Positions 1 to 8,270 are shown, counted from the first letter of the stretch. The stretch is 37,412 nucleotides of DNA from an uncultured Eggerthellaceae bacterium (GCA_934630905.1 CAKTXN010000008.1:1-37412), one strand, 5' to 3'. Made by a program: numbers and translations. The notes: generated from the sequence alone by a model not told the origin.

Positions 1-253
1 CGACGAGTTGGCGGGCCTGACGTTCGTGCTTACCGGCAGCTTGGTGCAAAGCGGCATGACGCGCGACGAAGCGGGCGAGCGCCTAAAGGCAATGGGCGCG
101 AAGGTGAGCGGCAGCGTATCGAAGAAGACGAGCTACGTTGTTGCAGGTGAGGCGGCTGGCTCGAAGTTGGACAAGGCGCTTTCGCTGGGCGTTGCCGTTC
201 TGGACGAGCCGGCATTTTTGCGCTTGCTGGAAACGGGCGAGCTGCCAGCGTAG
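1..253 (+). CDS. ligA: NAD-dependent DNA ligase, C-terminal BRCT domain (5' truncated by window)
   Basis: The visible 83 or so codons are open from the window edge and end at TAG (251-253). They read as a BRCT domain: LTFVLTGSL near the start, then SKKTSYVVAGEAAGSKLDKA, then a closing helix FLRLLETGE. This is the standard last domain of bacterial LigA, which seals nicks during replication and repair using NAD+. A BRCT domain can also end other proteins, but its position as the C-terminus and the close match to the LigA-type BRCT make ligA the best call. The catalytic adenylation domain lies outside the window, so the gene identity rests on this domain alone. Confidence 0.8.
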   Translation, partial: DELAGLTFVLTGSLVQSGMTRDEAGERLKAMGAKVSGSVSKKTSYVVAGEAAGSKLDKALSLGVAVLDEPAFLRLLETGELPA

Positions 254-315
254 TTGCTGGCGCCGTGGCCCTCTTCGCCACCTAAATCCTAAGAGAGCAA
301 CGAGAGGAAAACACC

Positions 316-1458
316 ATGAGATACCGTGAACTGGGCAAGACCGGCCTGATGGTCAGCGAGATTGGTTTTGGCGCCGAATGGATTACTGGCTGGGAGCAGC
401 AGCGTGTGAACGACCTGGTTCGGGCGTGCGAGCGTGCGGGCGTGAACATTGTGGACTGCTGGATGGCCGACCCATCGGTGCGCGGGGCGCTGGGCACTGC
501 GTTGGCGCCGCATCGTGCGGATTGGATTATCCAGGGGCACATTGGTTCTACCTGGCAAAATGGCCAGTACGTGCGCACGCGCGAGATTGATGCGGTCAAG
601 AAAGCGTTCAAGGACCAGCTGGAACTGCTGCAGACCGACTACCTTGATCTGGGCATGATTCACTTCATCGACGACGTGGAAGAATTCACCACGCTCATGG
701 CGGGCAGCCCATATCTGGATTACGTGCAGGAGCTCCACGCGGCAGGCGTCATTCGCCATGTGGGCATTTCCACGCATAGCGTTGCCGTGGCGCGCGCAGC
801 GGCGCAAAACCCACTCATCGAGGTCATCATGTTCAGCTTGAATCCCGCGTTTGACGCTATGCCGTCTTCGGGCAGCTTGGACGATATGTTCGGTGATTTC
901 AAGGGCGCAGGCAATGGCATCAACCCCGAGCGCGCCGCCCTCTACGAGGAATGTGCCCAGTTCGGCGTGGGTATTACCGTTATGAAGCCGTTCGCGGGCG
1001 GTCGCTTGCTTGATGCGGAGAAAAGCCCCTTTGGTGTTGCCATGACGCCCGCGCAGTGCATTGCTTATGCGCTTGATCGCCCCGCTGTTGCTTCGGTTAT
1101 GGCGGGTATGAGCGAGCTTTCCCACCTGGAGGACGCTTTGGGTTACTACACCACGTTGCGCCAGAACCTGGATTATGCGCGCATTTTGCGCACGGCGCCC
1201 CAGCATTCCTACGCCGGCCATTGCATTTATTGCGGTCACTGCCAGCCGTGTATGGTGGGCATTAATATTGCGACTGTGAATAAGTACTATGACCTGGCCG
1301 TTTTGCATGAAAGCGTGCCCGAATCCATTCAGGGCCACTACAATGCTTTGCATGCGAAGGCAAGCAAGTGCGTGGCGTGCCATGCGTGCGAGCACAATTG
1401 CCCCTTTGGCGTGCCTATCGCGGAACGCATGACTGCTGCTGCCGCCCTGTTGGGATAG
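316..1458 (+). CDS. Aldo/keto reductase-like protein with C-terminal 4Fe-4S ferredoxin domain
   Basis: A 380-residue protein with an aldo/keto reductase barrel (RYRELGKTGLMVSEIGFGA at the N-terminus) followed by a cysteine-rich tail. The tail has CIYCGHCQPC and CVACHACEHNCP, enough for two iron-sulfur clusters. The start is supported by GAGAGG about 8 nt upstream of ATG 316. Known families with this architecture are anaerobic oxidoreductases of unclear substrate. Oddly, the classical catalytic tetrad looks degenerate: Asp47 is present (VNIVDCW), but the position where Tyr is expected is Asp52, and the usual Lys strand reads WIIQGHIG without a lysine. The His (MIHFIDD) is kept. Chemistry may therefore run through the iron-sulfur clusters rather than hydride transfer from NADPH; that is inference. 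It follows ligA by 62 bp but shows no clear functional link to it. Confidence 0.85.
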   Translation: MRYRELGKTGLMVSEIGFGAEWITGWEQQRVNDLVRACERAGVNIVDCWMADPSVRGALGTALAPHRADWIIQGHIGSTWQNGQYVRTREIDAVKKAFKDQLELLQTDYLDLGMIHFIDDVEEFTTLMAGSPYLDYVQELHAAGVIRHVGISTHSVAVARAAAQNPLIEVIMFSLNPAFDAMPSSGSLDDMFGDFKGAGNGINPERAALYEECAQFGVGITVMKPFAGGRLLDAEKSPFGVAMTPAQCIAYALDRPAVASVMAGMSELSHLEDALGYYTTLRQNLDYARILRTAPQHSYAGHCIYCGHCQPCMVGINIATVNKYYDLAVLHESVPESIQGHYNALHAKASKCVACHACEHNCPFGVPIAERMTAAAALLG

Positions 1459-1472
1459 GGGCTGGGTCGCAG

Positions 1473-1718
1473 GAACGCTGCAGGCGCCTTTTCACCTGCT
1501 CTTGCCGCGCCGGTGGGGTCTTGCGTTCCCCCGAAAGTTTGTTGTTGGGTTCATCTTGTTGAAATTTCAGTCAAAAAACGCGCAAATCGACGTTACGGGG
1601 CAGGTTAGAGCGTGAATAAAGGGCGAAAAAGGGTATCTTGAGCAGATTGGACCAAGAAAAGCCCAGGTCGTGTAATTGATTAGAAGCGATAGAACGCTGC
1701 AGGCGCTTTTTCACCTGC
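1473..1718. repeat. 27-bp direct repeat pair
   Basis: GAACGCTGCAGGCGC followed by a T-rich CACCTGC end occurs at 1473-1499 and again at 1692-1718, with one difference in 27. The second copy overlaps the inner edge of the right arm of the inverted-repeat element at 1552-1766, so the first copy may be a fragment of the same element family. The 540-bp gap between the reductase gene and moaA holds no convincing gene. Confidence 0.7.
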
Positions 1719-1766
1719 CCCGTACCGTTGATTTGGGCTTATTGGCGCCGATTTTTCGACAAGATG
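1552..1766 (+). repeat. MITE-like inverted-repeat element, copy A (215 bp)
   Basis: Both ends start CATCTTGT when read inward. The two arms of about 54 nt match each other imperfectly over their whole length, ending in ACGGGGCAGGT at the inner edge. The middle contains CCCAGGTCG at 1662-1670, about 110 bp from the left end. The same end sequence, arm length and central motif recur in five other elements of this window. No coding sequence is inside and no target duplication is evident. Confidence 0.8.
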
Positions 1767-1923
1767 CACGTATCTGATGGTCTGTTTGCTGAAAGGCGTT
1801 GCTGAAAGGCAACGGCCAACCGAATGGACTGGTGATTTATCGAAATAGGCCGTCTCTGCGCAGCTTCGCCCCACTCTTATGCACGGTAAGGAATATGCAC
1901 CGCACGAAAGAAGGTTTCTTCGC

Positions 1924-1929
1924 TATAAT
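1924..1929 (+). promoter_or_regulatory. Probable -10 box of the moaA promoter
   Basis: A perfect TATAAT lies 70 bp upstream of the preferred moaA start. No good -35 box is visible at 16-18 bp spacing, so this promoter is tentative. The transcript would begin near 1936, which places the hairpin at 1949-1976 in the 5' leader. Confidence 0.4.
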
Positions 1930-1948
1930 CTGAACAAAAGATAAATGG

Positions 1949-1976
1949 TTTGGAAGCCTGCCAAAATGGCTCCAAA
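1949..1976 (+). promoter_or_regulatory. Hairpin in the moaA leader
   Basis: TTTGGA-a-GCC pairs with GGC-TCCAAA across a 9-nt loop, with one bulged A. It lies between the TATAAT box and the strong ribosome binding site of moaA. It overlaps two in-frame ATG codons (1945, 1966) that have no ribosome binding site, which argues these are leader rather than coding. Confidence 0.4.
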
Positions 1977-1998
1977 AGTTCCAGAAGGAGAGGGCGAC

Positions 1999-2997
1999 TT
2001 GAAAGACACCTTCGGCCGCACCATCGATTACCTGCGCATTTCGGTAACCGATCGGTGCAATTTCAGATGCATCTATTGCATGCCTGAGCAGGGCGTTGTC
2101 TCTATGAGTCCCGCTGAAATCCTGCGCGGTCACGAAATTGTGACCATCGCGCGCATTGCCGCCGAATGTGGCATCAAGCGCATTCGCCTGACCGGAGGCG
2201 AGCCGCTGGTGCGCAAGGGCATGGTGGAAAACGTGCGGGAAATCGCCGCGATTCCCGGCATCGAGGACATTTCGATGACCACGAACGGCGTGTTGCTGCC
2301 CAAGTTTGCGAAGGACCTGAAAGAGGCGGGCTTGGCGCGCGTGAACATTTCGCTGGACACGCTGGACGCCGATAAGTTCGCATTCGTGACGCGCGGCGGC
2401 AAGCTTCAGTCCACGCTGGATGGCATCGAGGCAGCTTTTGCGGTGGGTCTTGATCCGGTGAAAGTGAACGCCGTGGTGGTGCGCAGCCTGGACCAGGATC
2501 TTCTTGAGTTCGCGAAGATGACCATCGACCGTCCGCTGCATATGCGCTTCATTGAGTACATGCCCGTGGGCGAAAGCTCGGGCACCGATGGCAGCGGTTG
2601 GGGTATAGCCGATGTGATTTCCTGTGAAGAGATGCTGCGCGTCATTAACGAGCACGCGGCTGAACTGGGCATTCCCGCGTTGGAGCCTACCGAGGACAAG
2701 CCCCGGGGCGGCGGTCCTGCGCGCTATTACCGTTTCCCGGGCGCGCAAGGCACGGTCGGCTTCATCTCGCCGGTGTCCAATCACTTCTGCAGCGAATGCA
2801 ATCGCGTGCGCTTGTCGGCCGATGGCAAGCTGCGCACCTGCCTGTTCAGCGACGATGAGCTGGACATCAAAACAGCGCTGCGTGAAGGTGGCGAAGGTGC
2901 AGCGCGCGCCGTCTTTGAGCAGGCGGTGTTCCAAAAGCCCAAGGAAAACGAGAACACCGTGGGAACGAAACGCAAAATGTCCCAGATTGGCGGCTAA
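1999..2997 (+). CDS. moaA: GTP 3',8-cyclase MoaA (radical SAM, molybdenum cofactor step 1)
   Basis: MoaA converts GTP to 3',8-cyclo-GTP, the first step of molybdopterin synthesis, in the cytoplasm. The radical SAM cluster motif CNFRCIYC sits near residue 20, the family motif LTGGEP follows, and the second cluster ligands FCSEC and RTC lie near the C-terminus. The protein ends in the GlyGly dipeptide (SQIGG) known to be needed for MoaA function. I prefer the TTG start at 1999: AGAAGGAGAGGG lies just upstream and the product then begins MKDTFGRTIDYLRIS, as MoaA proteins usually do. In-frame ATGs at 1945 and 1966 would add 11-18 residues but lack a ribosome binding site. moaC follows 228 bp later, and a molybdoenzyme cassette lies at the other end of the window. 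Confidence 0.95.
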   Translation: MKDTFGRTIDYLRISVTDRCNFRCIYCMPEQGVVSMSPAEILRGHEIVTIARIAAECGIKRIRLTGGEPLVRKGMVENVREIAAIPGIEDISMTTNGVLLPKFAKDLKEAGLARVNISLDTLDADKFAFVTRGGKLQSTLDGIEAAFAVGLDPVKVNAVVVRSLDQDLLEFAKMTIDRPLHMRFIEYMPVGESSGTDGSGWGIADVISCEEMLRVINEHAAELGIPALEPTEDKPRGGGPARYYRFPGAQGTVGFISPVSNHFCSECNRVRLSADGKLRTCLFSDDELDIKTALREGGEGAARAVFEQAVFQKPKENENTVGTKRKMSQIGG

Positions 2998-2998
2998 T

Positions 2999-3031
2999 TT
3001 GTTGACAAATTACCCCACCTTTTGTCAACAA
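2999..3031 (+). repeat. 33-bp palindromic repeat, copy 1
   Basis: TTGTTGACAAA and its reverse complement TTTGTCAACAA flank the 11-nt spacer TTACCCCACCT. It begins one base after the moaA stop codon. Four further copies lie at 3931, 8432, 28601 and 28740. There is no T tract after it, so it is not a standard terminator. Confidence 0.9.
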
Positions 3032-3225
3032 TTTCAGCGGTGAAGCTGTTGACGATGGTGGCGAGTTGCCCCTGGTGGGCGGCAGGAATGGCGGCATGCG
3101 GCTTCCGGGAAGGCGGTGCCTGCGTCCCCGCTGGCGGCCCTGCTAGTAACTTTCGCAGCGGTTTTGTCGCTGAGCGTTTTCAGACTTGCATCATTTGACT
3201 TGAACGAGTACCGAAGGAGAAGAAC

Positions 3226-3738
3226 ATGTCCGACGAACAGCAGCTTACCCACATCGACGAAAAAGGCGACGTCCGCATGGTGGATGTGTCCGCCAAGGCA
3301 GAGACCCAGCGCGTTGCGGTGGCAGAAGGCTTCATTGCCATGCATCAGGAAACGCTTGACTTGATTACGAGCGGCCAGGCGGCAAAGGGCGATGTTTTGG
3401 CGTGCGCGCGCGTGGCGGGCGTCATGGCGTCGAAGCGCACGAGTGATCTTATTCCCATGTGCCATCCGCTGAACATCACGAAAGCAAAGGTGGAGTGCGA
3501 GCCTGTTTTCGCAGGTGAGCGTGAGGATGGCCGCGTGGGCATCCACGTGACCACGACTTGCGGCGTTACGGGCAAGACGGGTATTGAGATGGAGGCGCTC
3601 ACGGCGGCGTCCGTTGCCTGCCTGACGGTGTACGACATGTGCAAAGCGGTTGATCGCGGCATGGAAATCATGGACGTGCGCCTGCTGAAAAAGGATGGTG
3701 GCAAGACTGGCCTGTGGCTGCGTGGCGAAAGCGAGTAG
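3226..3738 (+). CDS. moaC: Cyclic pyranopterin monophosphate synthase MoaC
   Basis: MoaC rearranges the MoaA product 3',8-cyclo-GTP to cyclic pyranopterin monophosphate. The 170-residue product has the family landmarks: LTHIDEKGDVRMVDVSAK at the start, DLIPMCHPL with the active-site MCHP, TGKTGIEMEALTAASVA, and VYDMCKAVDRGM with the conserved catalytic lysine and aspartate. Length is normal for the family. AAGGAG lies 7 nt before the ATG. It follows moaA in the same direction, with a palindromic repeat between them. A hairpin element and a second, inverted palindrome lie downstream. Confidence 0.96.
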   Translation: MSDEQQLTHIDEKGDVRMVDVSAKAETQRVAVAEGFIAMHQETLDLITSGQAAKGDVLACARVAGVMASKRTSDLIPMCHPLNITKAKVECEPVFAGEREDGRVGIHVTTTCGVTGKTGIEMEALTAASVACLTVYDMCKAVDRGMEIMDVRLLKKDGGKTGLWLRGESE

Positions 3739-3793
3739 CCTCTTCGCGCTGCGTGGAATTGTTGACCAGGGCAGGCTTTGGCCTGGTTGATGT

Positions 3794-3903
3794 CGGCGGC
3801 AAGGGATTCGCCGAGCGGACTCCGCCTGGATAATGCTTTTTCGTGCTTGCGATTCGCTCAACGTATCCAATACGTCGTGCATTGGCTTATTCCCTTGCCG
3901 CCG
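3794..3903 (+). repeat. Conserved hairpin element, copy 1 (downstream of moaC)
   Basis: An outer 13-bp perfect stem (CGGCGGCAAGGGA, 3794-3806, pairing with 3891-3903) encloses an inner stem TGGATA/TATCCA (3827-3832 with 3864-3869) and a small CGGACTCCG palindrome. A 22-nt block (3816-3837) is identical in copy 2 at 15831-15949. Between the copies the outer stem bases change while pairing is kept. It starts 55 bp after the moaC stop. Possible roles are a REP-like mobile palindrome, an mRNA 3'-end structure or a small RNA. Confidence 0.75.
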
Positions 3904-3930
3904 CTGAAAAACGTTTGAATCCCCTCTCAT

Positions 3931-3962
3931 TTGTTGACAAAAGGTGGGGTAATTTGTCAACA
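3931..3962 (-). repeat. 33-bp palindromic repeat, copy 2 (inverted)
   Basis: Same palindrome as at 2999-3031, but with the asymmetric spacer in the opposite orientation (GGTGGGGTAA on the plus strand) and the last base changed. Copies 1 and 2 flank moaC as inverted repeats about 930 bp apart. Confidence 0.88.
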
Positions 3963-4013
3963 CGGCGCGGGTGCGCGAAGCTTGGCCTTGTGGCGCAAAA
4001 AACGGGGCCTAAG

Positions 4014-4029
4014 TGGGACACGTGTCCCA
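4014..4029. promoter_or_regulatory. Perfect 16-bp palindrome, possible operator
   Basis: TGGGACACGTGTCCCA is a perfect dyad about 40 bp upstream of the TATACT box that probably drives the surface protein gene. A dimeric regulator could bind here. No regulator gene is adjacent, so the role is inferred from position only. Confidence 0.4.
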
Positions 4030-4067
4030 TTCTTCCTGATGGACGCAAAATACGCCTCTGACCTCTG

Positions 4068-4073
4068 TATACT
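4068..4073 (+). promoter_or_regulatory. Probable -10 box for the surface protein gene
   Basis: TATACT lies 43 bp before the ATG at 4116. No recognisable -35 sequence is at the expected distance, so initiation may need an activator, perhaps acting at the palindrome at 4014-4029. The ribosome binding site is AGAAAGAGGTGG just before the ATG. Confidence 0.35.
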
Positions 4074-4115
4074 GTAAATCGTGGTATTAGCACCGATTAC
4101 AGAAAGAGGTGGGTA

Positions 4116-4421
4116 ATGGAAAAGCGAACTCCTGCTTCGCGAAAAACCGCGAACATCTTCCTGTCCGTCGTACTGGCGTTGGGGCTTTTGCCCGTGCCGG
4201 CGTTTGCGCTGCCGGCCGCCGATGCCAACACCGCGTCCCTGGTGGCCGCTGCGGTTGACGAGCCAGCCGCTACAACGCAATCACCTGAAACGGGGTCGGT
4301 AGCGGAAGGTGCCGAAGCTCCCGCGGCATCCGCGCCTGCCGCCGAAGCTCCCGCTGCGCCTGCGGCTCCTGGCGTCCCGACCCCCCCATCGCCTCTGAGC
4401 TGCCACCGGCACTCGAGCTGA
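4116..4421 (+). CDS. BspA-type surface protein, 5' fragment with signal peptide (frameshifted)
   Basis: This frame encodes a typical Sec signal peptide: basic MEKRTPASRKT, hydrophobic NIFLSVVLALGLLPVPAFA, probable cleavage after AFA. An Ala/Pro/Glu-rich segment follows. Translation runs into a stop at 4419-4421 shortly after the C7 tract at 4381-4387. The next frame continues the same Ala/Pro-rich composition without a stop and enters the repeat protein at 4610-8239. One extra C would join the two into a single protein of about 1374 residues. This is therefore the N-terminal part of one gene, either switched off by slippage, decayed, or split by a base-calling error. AGAAAGAGG precedes the ATG. 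Confidence 0.8.
   Translation: MEKRTPASRKTANIFLSVVLALGLLPVPAFALPAADANTASLVAAAVDEPAATTQSPETGSVAEGAEAPAASAPAAEAPAAPAAPGVPTPPSPLSCHRHSS
4381..4387 (+). repeat. C7 homopolymer at the frameshift point
   Basis: Seven C follow GA. The upstream reading frame needs eight C to read T-P-P-I-A-S-E into the downstream frame. Tracts like this can change length by slipped-strand mispairing and turn surface proteins on and off. Confidence 0.7.
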
Positions 4422-4609
4422 CCCTTGACCCGGCAGCCGCGCTGGCGTCCGCGGCGCCCGACCCCGCTCCCGCAGCGCCGGAACCGCAGGTCGCAGCTGT
4501 CTCGGAACCCGCGCCCGCGCCTGCAGCGCTCGACCCCGCACCCGCCGCCGTCACTCCCGCCGACGCCACCCTGACTCCGGGCTGGACGCAAGCGGGCAAC
4601 TGCGAGTGG

Positions 4610-7600
4610 ATGATCGATGCCGCCGGCAAGCTCACCGTCCGCCCGCTGGGCAACGGCACATCGGGCAGCCTGGGTCAGAACTCCGGCGGTGGCGAGCAAG
4701 CCGTGCCTTGGTATGACCAGCGCGAATCCATCACATCGGCGATCATTATGCCGGGCGTGTACACAACCTGGGCAAACTATATGTTCTACGGCTGCAAGAA
4801 CATGGTAACCGCCGACGTATCGGGCCTGGATACCTCGCGCGTGTCCGGCTTCTACAGCATGTTCGAAGACTGCTTATCGCTTGTTTCGCTGGACCTGAGA
4901 AACTTCGATACTTCACAGGCATGGATTGCGACCTGCATGTTCAAGAACTGCAAATCGCTGGAATCGTTGGATATCTCAAGTTTCGACACCTCGAACATGT
5001 CTGATTTCGAGCACATGTTCTACAATTGCGAATCGCTTACCTCGCTTGACGTCTCAAGTTTCAACACGGAAAAAGCAAGGGCATTTGGCTGCATGTTCCT
5101 TGGTTGCAAGTCGCTTACCTCGCTTGACGTCTCGGGCTTCAATACCGCAAACGTGACAAGCATGAACGCCATGTTCTCCAAGTGTGCGAATCTGACCTCG
5201 CTTGACCTTTCGAACTTCAATACCGCAAAGAATACGTCTATTTCCAGCATGTTCGATGGGTGCGAAAAGCTTGTGTCGCTTGATATTTCATCCCTGGATA
5301 CGTCCCAATCGACCAGCTTCTTTGCCACGTTCCGCAACTGCAAATCCCTGACGTCGCTTGATCTTGCGCATTTTGACACCTCCGGCGCAAAGTACAGCAT
5401 GGCCGATATGTTCTCTGGTTGCGAAAAGCTCACCACGCTTGATCTGTCGAACTTCAACACGGCAGATGCGACGAATATGAGCAACATGTTCTCTAACTGC
5501 ACGGCTCTGACCTCGGTTAACGTTTCTTCCTTCAGCACGGCGAAGGTGACCAGCTTCTTCAGCATGTTTTATAATTGCCCTGCGCTTACCGAGCTGGACG
5601 TGTCGTCGTTTGAGACCACCAGCGCCACGGATATGCGCGGCATGTTCCAGGGGTGCACTGCGCTTGAAGTGCTGGATATCTCGCGTTTCAATCTGGATAA
5701 CGTTGCGCACCCGGATCAGCTGTATATCACCCAGGGTTGCCCGAAGATTTCTCGCCTTACGCTTCCCGGTGGCCAGAATCTTGCTATGTTTAACCTGCCT
5801 GAGAGCCTTTGGGTGGACACCGCTGGCAATATTTTTGAAACTACCGACGCAATGAAGATTGACAATAAAGCGCGTCCTGAAGGCGCTGAGACGTACGTCA
5901 TACCCACAACCACAGAAGGCTGGGAGCGGTCGGGCACCTGCGAGTGGATGGTTGATTCCGCAGGTAAGCTCACCGTGCGCCCGCTTCCGAATATGGATCG
6001 CGGCAAGCTGGGAAGATGGAATCCCGGCTGGGCTCCCTGGATGAATCATCTTACGTCTATCACCTCGGTTTACATTGAGCCTAACGTAGCGGCCGATTAT
6101 TGCGGCTCCATGTTCGCTGACTGCAAGAATCTTGTTTCGGTTGATATCTCCAACTTGGAAACCGCGCAAGCGCAGGACCTGAGCTTTATGTTTGGCAACT
6201 GCGAGAAGCTGGCGTCGATTGATCTTTCCAGTCTGGACACCGCGAATGCTACCAACTTGAGCGGCGTGTTCTATAACTGCTTGTCGCTTACTTCGCTTGA
6301 TGTAAGCGGCTTGAGCACAGCGAAGGCAACGAATCTTGCCAGTATGTTCCAGGGGTGCAATAGCCTGACTTCGCTTAACCTAAGCAGGTTTGACACTTCG
6401 AACGTAACGAACATGAGCGGGATGTTCCGTGGGTGCGAAGGCCTGGCCTCGCTGGATGTCTCGGGCTTCAATACCGCAAACGTAACGAGGATGGACTGCA
6501 TGTTCGACAGCTGCGAAAACCTGACTTCGTTGAATGTTTCGGGCTTCAATACCGCAAACGTGACAAGAATGGATAACATGTTCGACGGCTGCAAAAGCCT
6601 GACTTCGCTGAGCTTGGCGAACTTCAACACGGCAAACGTGACAAAAATGAACAGCATGTTCTCTAACTGCACGGCACTGGCCTCGCTGGATGTTTCTTCC
6701 TTTGACACCGCGAAGGTTGCCAGCATGGCATCGATGTTCCGCCAGTGCACGAGCCTTACTGAGCTGAATCTGGCATCCTTTGACACCTCGAGCGTGACCA
6801 GCATGCGCACCATGTTCGAGGGGTGCAGCGCGCTTGAAAAGCTTGATTGGTCGCACTTTAATTTCGACAGCTTGAACGACAAGATGTACATTCTGAGCGG
6901 CTGCTCAAAGATTTCGTCGCTGACTATACCCGCTGGCCTTGACCTTACGTACTTCGGATTCCCCGAAAGCGTTTGGAAGAATACCGCTGGAAAGCACTTC
7001 GAGAATACCGCTGCGATGTATGCCGATAATAAGGCGCGCACCTCGGGCATTGAAACGTACACCGCCGTTGGCGTTGCGGATGGCTGGACAAAGTCGGGCA
7101 CTTGCGAGTGGATGATTGATTCCGCGGGTAAGCTTACGGTGCGTCCGATTGGCGGCTTGACGCGCGCCAAGCTGGCGAACTGGGGCGTAAATCCGCCGTG
7201 GGTCAACAATACAAGATCCATCACGTCGGCGGTTATCAAGCCCGGCGTTGTTGCGGCAACGTGCTCGCACATGTTCTGGGATTGCGCCAATTTGGAGTCC
7301 GTTGATCTTTCGGGATTGGATACCTCCCAGGTCACCAGCATGTCCGACATGTTCAATTACTGCACGAGCCTGACCTCGCTGGATGTTTCGGGTTTTGATA
7401 CTTCGCAGGTCAAGAAAATGGACAGGATGTTCAGGTTCTGCGAGAAACTTACCAAGCTCGATGTTTCGAATTTCAGCGGCGCATCCCTGGAAAACGTGTA
7501 CTTCATGTTCCAGGATTGCAAGGCGCTTGAAACGCTGAATCTGGGTTCCTTCAGCCCTGCGAAGGCAACGAACCTTCAAGGGATGTTCACGGGATGCAAG

Positions 7601-8239
7601 TCGCTGAAGTCGCTTGATCTTTCGCGTTTCAGCACTGCCAGCGCCACCGACATGACCATGATGTTCCATGGCTGCGCAGCGCTTAAAACGTTGGATTTGA
7701 CGTCGTTTAATACTGCGAACGTGACCTGCACGAACGCTATGTTCTACGGTTGCAGCGCGCTTGAAGTGCTTGATTTGGGGTCGTTTGATCTGTCAAGCGC
7801 GGGCGATGTAACGAACATGTTCGCGAGCTGCGGCAGCTTGCGTACGATTTACGCTGCGAACTCGTTTGCCATTCCTGCGGGGGCGTATTCCAATAACATG
7901 TTCAGCGGCTGCACGTCTTTGATGGGCGGCTTGGGTACCGCATATGATGCGGTGCACGTTGATGCCGAGTACGCGCGTGTTGACCGTGGTGCGGCGGCTC
8001 CTGGCTATCTATCCGGGAAAATGGGCGACGTGAACGGCAATGGCCGCTTGAATGCGGTGGATGCGCAGATTGCGTACGACATTGCCACAACAACGTTCTA
8101 TCAGGATCGTCCGGACTATGCGGCGCTGTTTGCGCGTGCCGATGTGACCGGTGCACCCGGCGGCGGCCCCGATGGCCAGGTAACGGCCAACGATGCGTTT
8201 GCCATTCAGTACGCGGCACTGCGCGGCTGGGGCGCATAG
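4610..8239 (+). CDS. BspA/DUF285-type leucine-rich repeat surface protein with dockerin-like C-terminus
   Basis: A 1209-residue open frame made of repeats of the form MFxGCxSLTSLDVSxFNTxNVTxM, the DUF285/BspA-type leucine-rich repeat found in surface proteins of gut and oral bacteria. Three large modules each open with CEWM(I/V)D(S/A)AGKLTVRP, at about nt 4600, 5938 and 7099. The first begins upstream of the ATG used here, because the open frame extends back to the C7 tract at 4381. The C-terminus has two EF-hand-like dockerin segments, GDVNGNGRLNAVDAQIAYD and DGQVTANDAFAIQYAAL. No LPXTG signal or membrane anchor follows. The likely role is an exported adhesin or scaffold-bound protein. Near-identical DNA blocks (for example around 5131, 6458 and 6536) could recombine. 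The signal peptide lies in a different frame at 4116. Confidence 0.88.
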   Translation: MIDAAGKLTVRPLGNGTSGSLGQNSGGGEQAVPWYDQRESITSAIIMPGVYTTWANYMFYGCKNMVTADVSGLDTSRVSGFYSMFEDCLSLVSLDLRNFDTSQAWIATCMFKNCKSLESLDISSFDTSNMSDFEHMFYNCESLTSLDVSSFNTEKARAFGCMFLGCKSLTSLDVSGFNTANVTSMNAMFSKCANLTSLDLSNFNTAKNTSISSMFDGCEKLVSLDISSLDTSQSTSFFATFRNCKSLTSLDLAHFDTSGAKYSMADMFSGCEKLTTLDLSNFNTADATNMSNMFSNCTALTSVNVSSFSTAKVTSFFSMFYNCPALTELDVSSFETTSATDMRGMFQGCTALEVLDISRFNLDNVAHPDQLYITQGCPKISRLTLPGGQNLAMFNLPESLWVDTAGNIFETTDAMKIDNKARPEGAETYVIPTTTEGWERSGTCEWMVDSAGKLTVRPLPNMDRGKLGRWNPGWAPWMNHLTSITSVYIEPNVAADYCGSMFADCKNLVSVDISNLETAQAQDLSFMFGNCEKLASIDLSSLDTANATNLSGVFYNCLSLTSLDVSGLSTAKATNLASMFQGCNSLTSLNLSRFDTSNVTNMSGMFRGCEGLASLDVSGFNTANVTRMDCMFDSCENLTSLNVSGFNTANVTRMDNMFDGCKSLTSLSLANFNTANVTKMNSMFSNCTALASLDVSSFDTAKVASMASMFRQCTSLTELNLASFDTSSVTSMRTMFEGCSALEKLDWSHFNFDSLNDKMYILSGCSKISSLTIPAGLDLTYFGFPESVWKNTAGKHFENTAAMYADNKARTSGIETYTAVGVADGWTKSGTCEWMIDSAGKLTVRPIGGLTRAKLANWGVNPPWVNNTRSITSAVIKPGVVAATCSHMFWDCANLESVDLSGLDTSQVTSMSDMFNYCTSLTSLDVSGFDTSQVKKMDRMFRFCEKLTKLDVSNFSGASLENVYFMFQDCKALETLNLGSFSPAKATNLQGMFTGCKSLKSLDLSRFSTASATDMTMMFHGCAALKTLDLTSFNTANVTCTNAMFYGCSALEVLDLGSFDLSSAGDVTNMFASCGSLRTIYAANSFAIPAGAYSNNMFSGCTSLMGGLGTAYDAVHVDAEYARVDRGAAAPGYLSGKMGDVNGNGRLNAVDAQIAYDIATTTFYQDRPDYAALFARADVTGAPGGGPDGQVTANDAFAIQYAALRGWGA

Positions 8240-8270
8240 CGGCTTGTTGCCGGCTGGCGCCGTGGCTGGA

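Noticed and set aside
1945..1998. Upstream ATG starts for moaA (1945 and 1966)
   Set aside because: They lack ribosome binding sites and lie within a leader hairpin. TTG 1999 has a strong AGAAGGAG site and gives the usual MoaA N-terminus.
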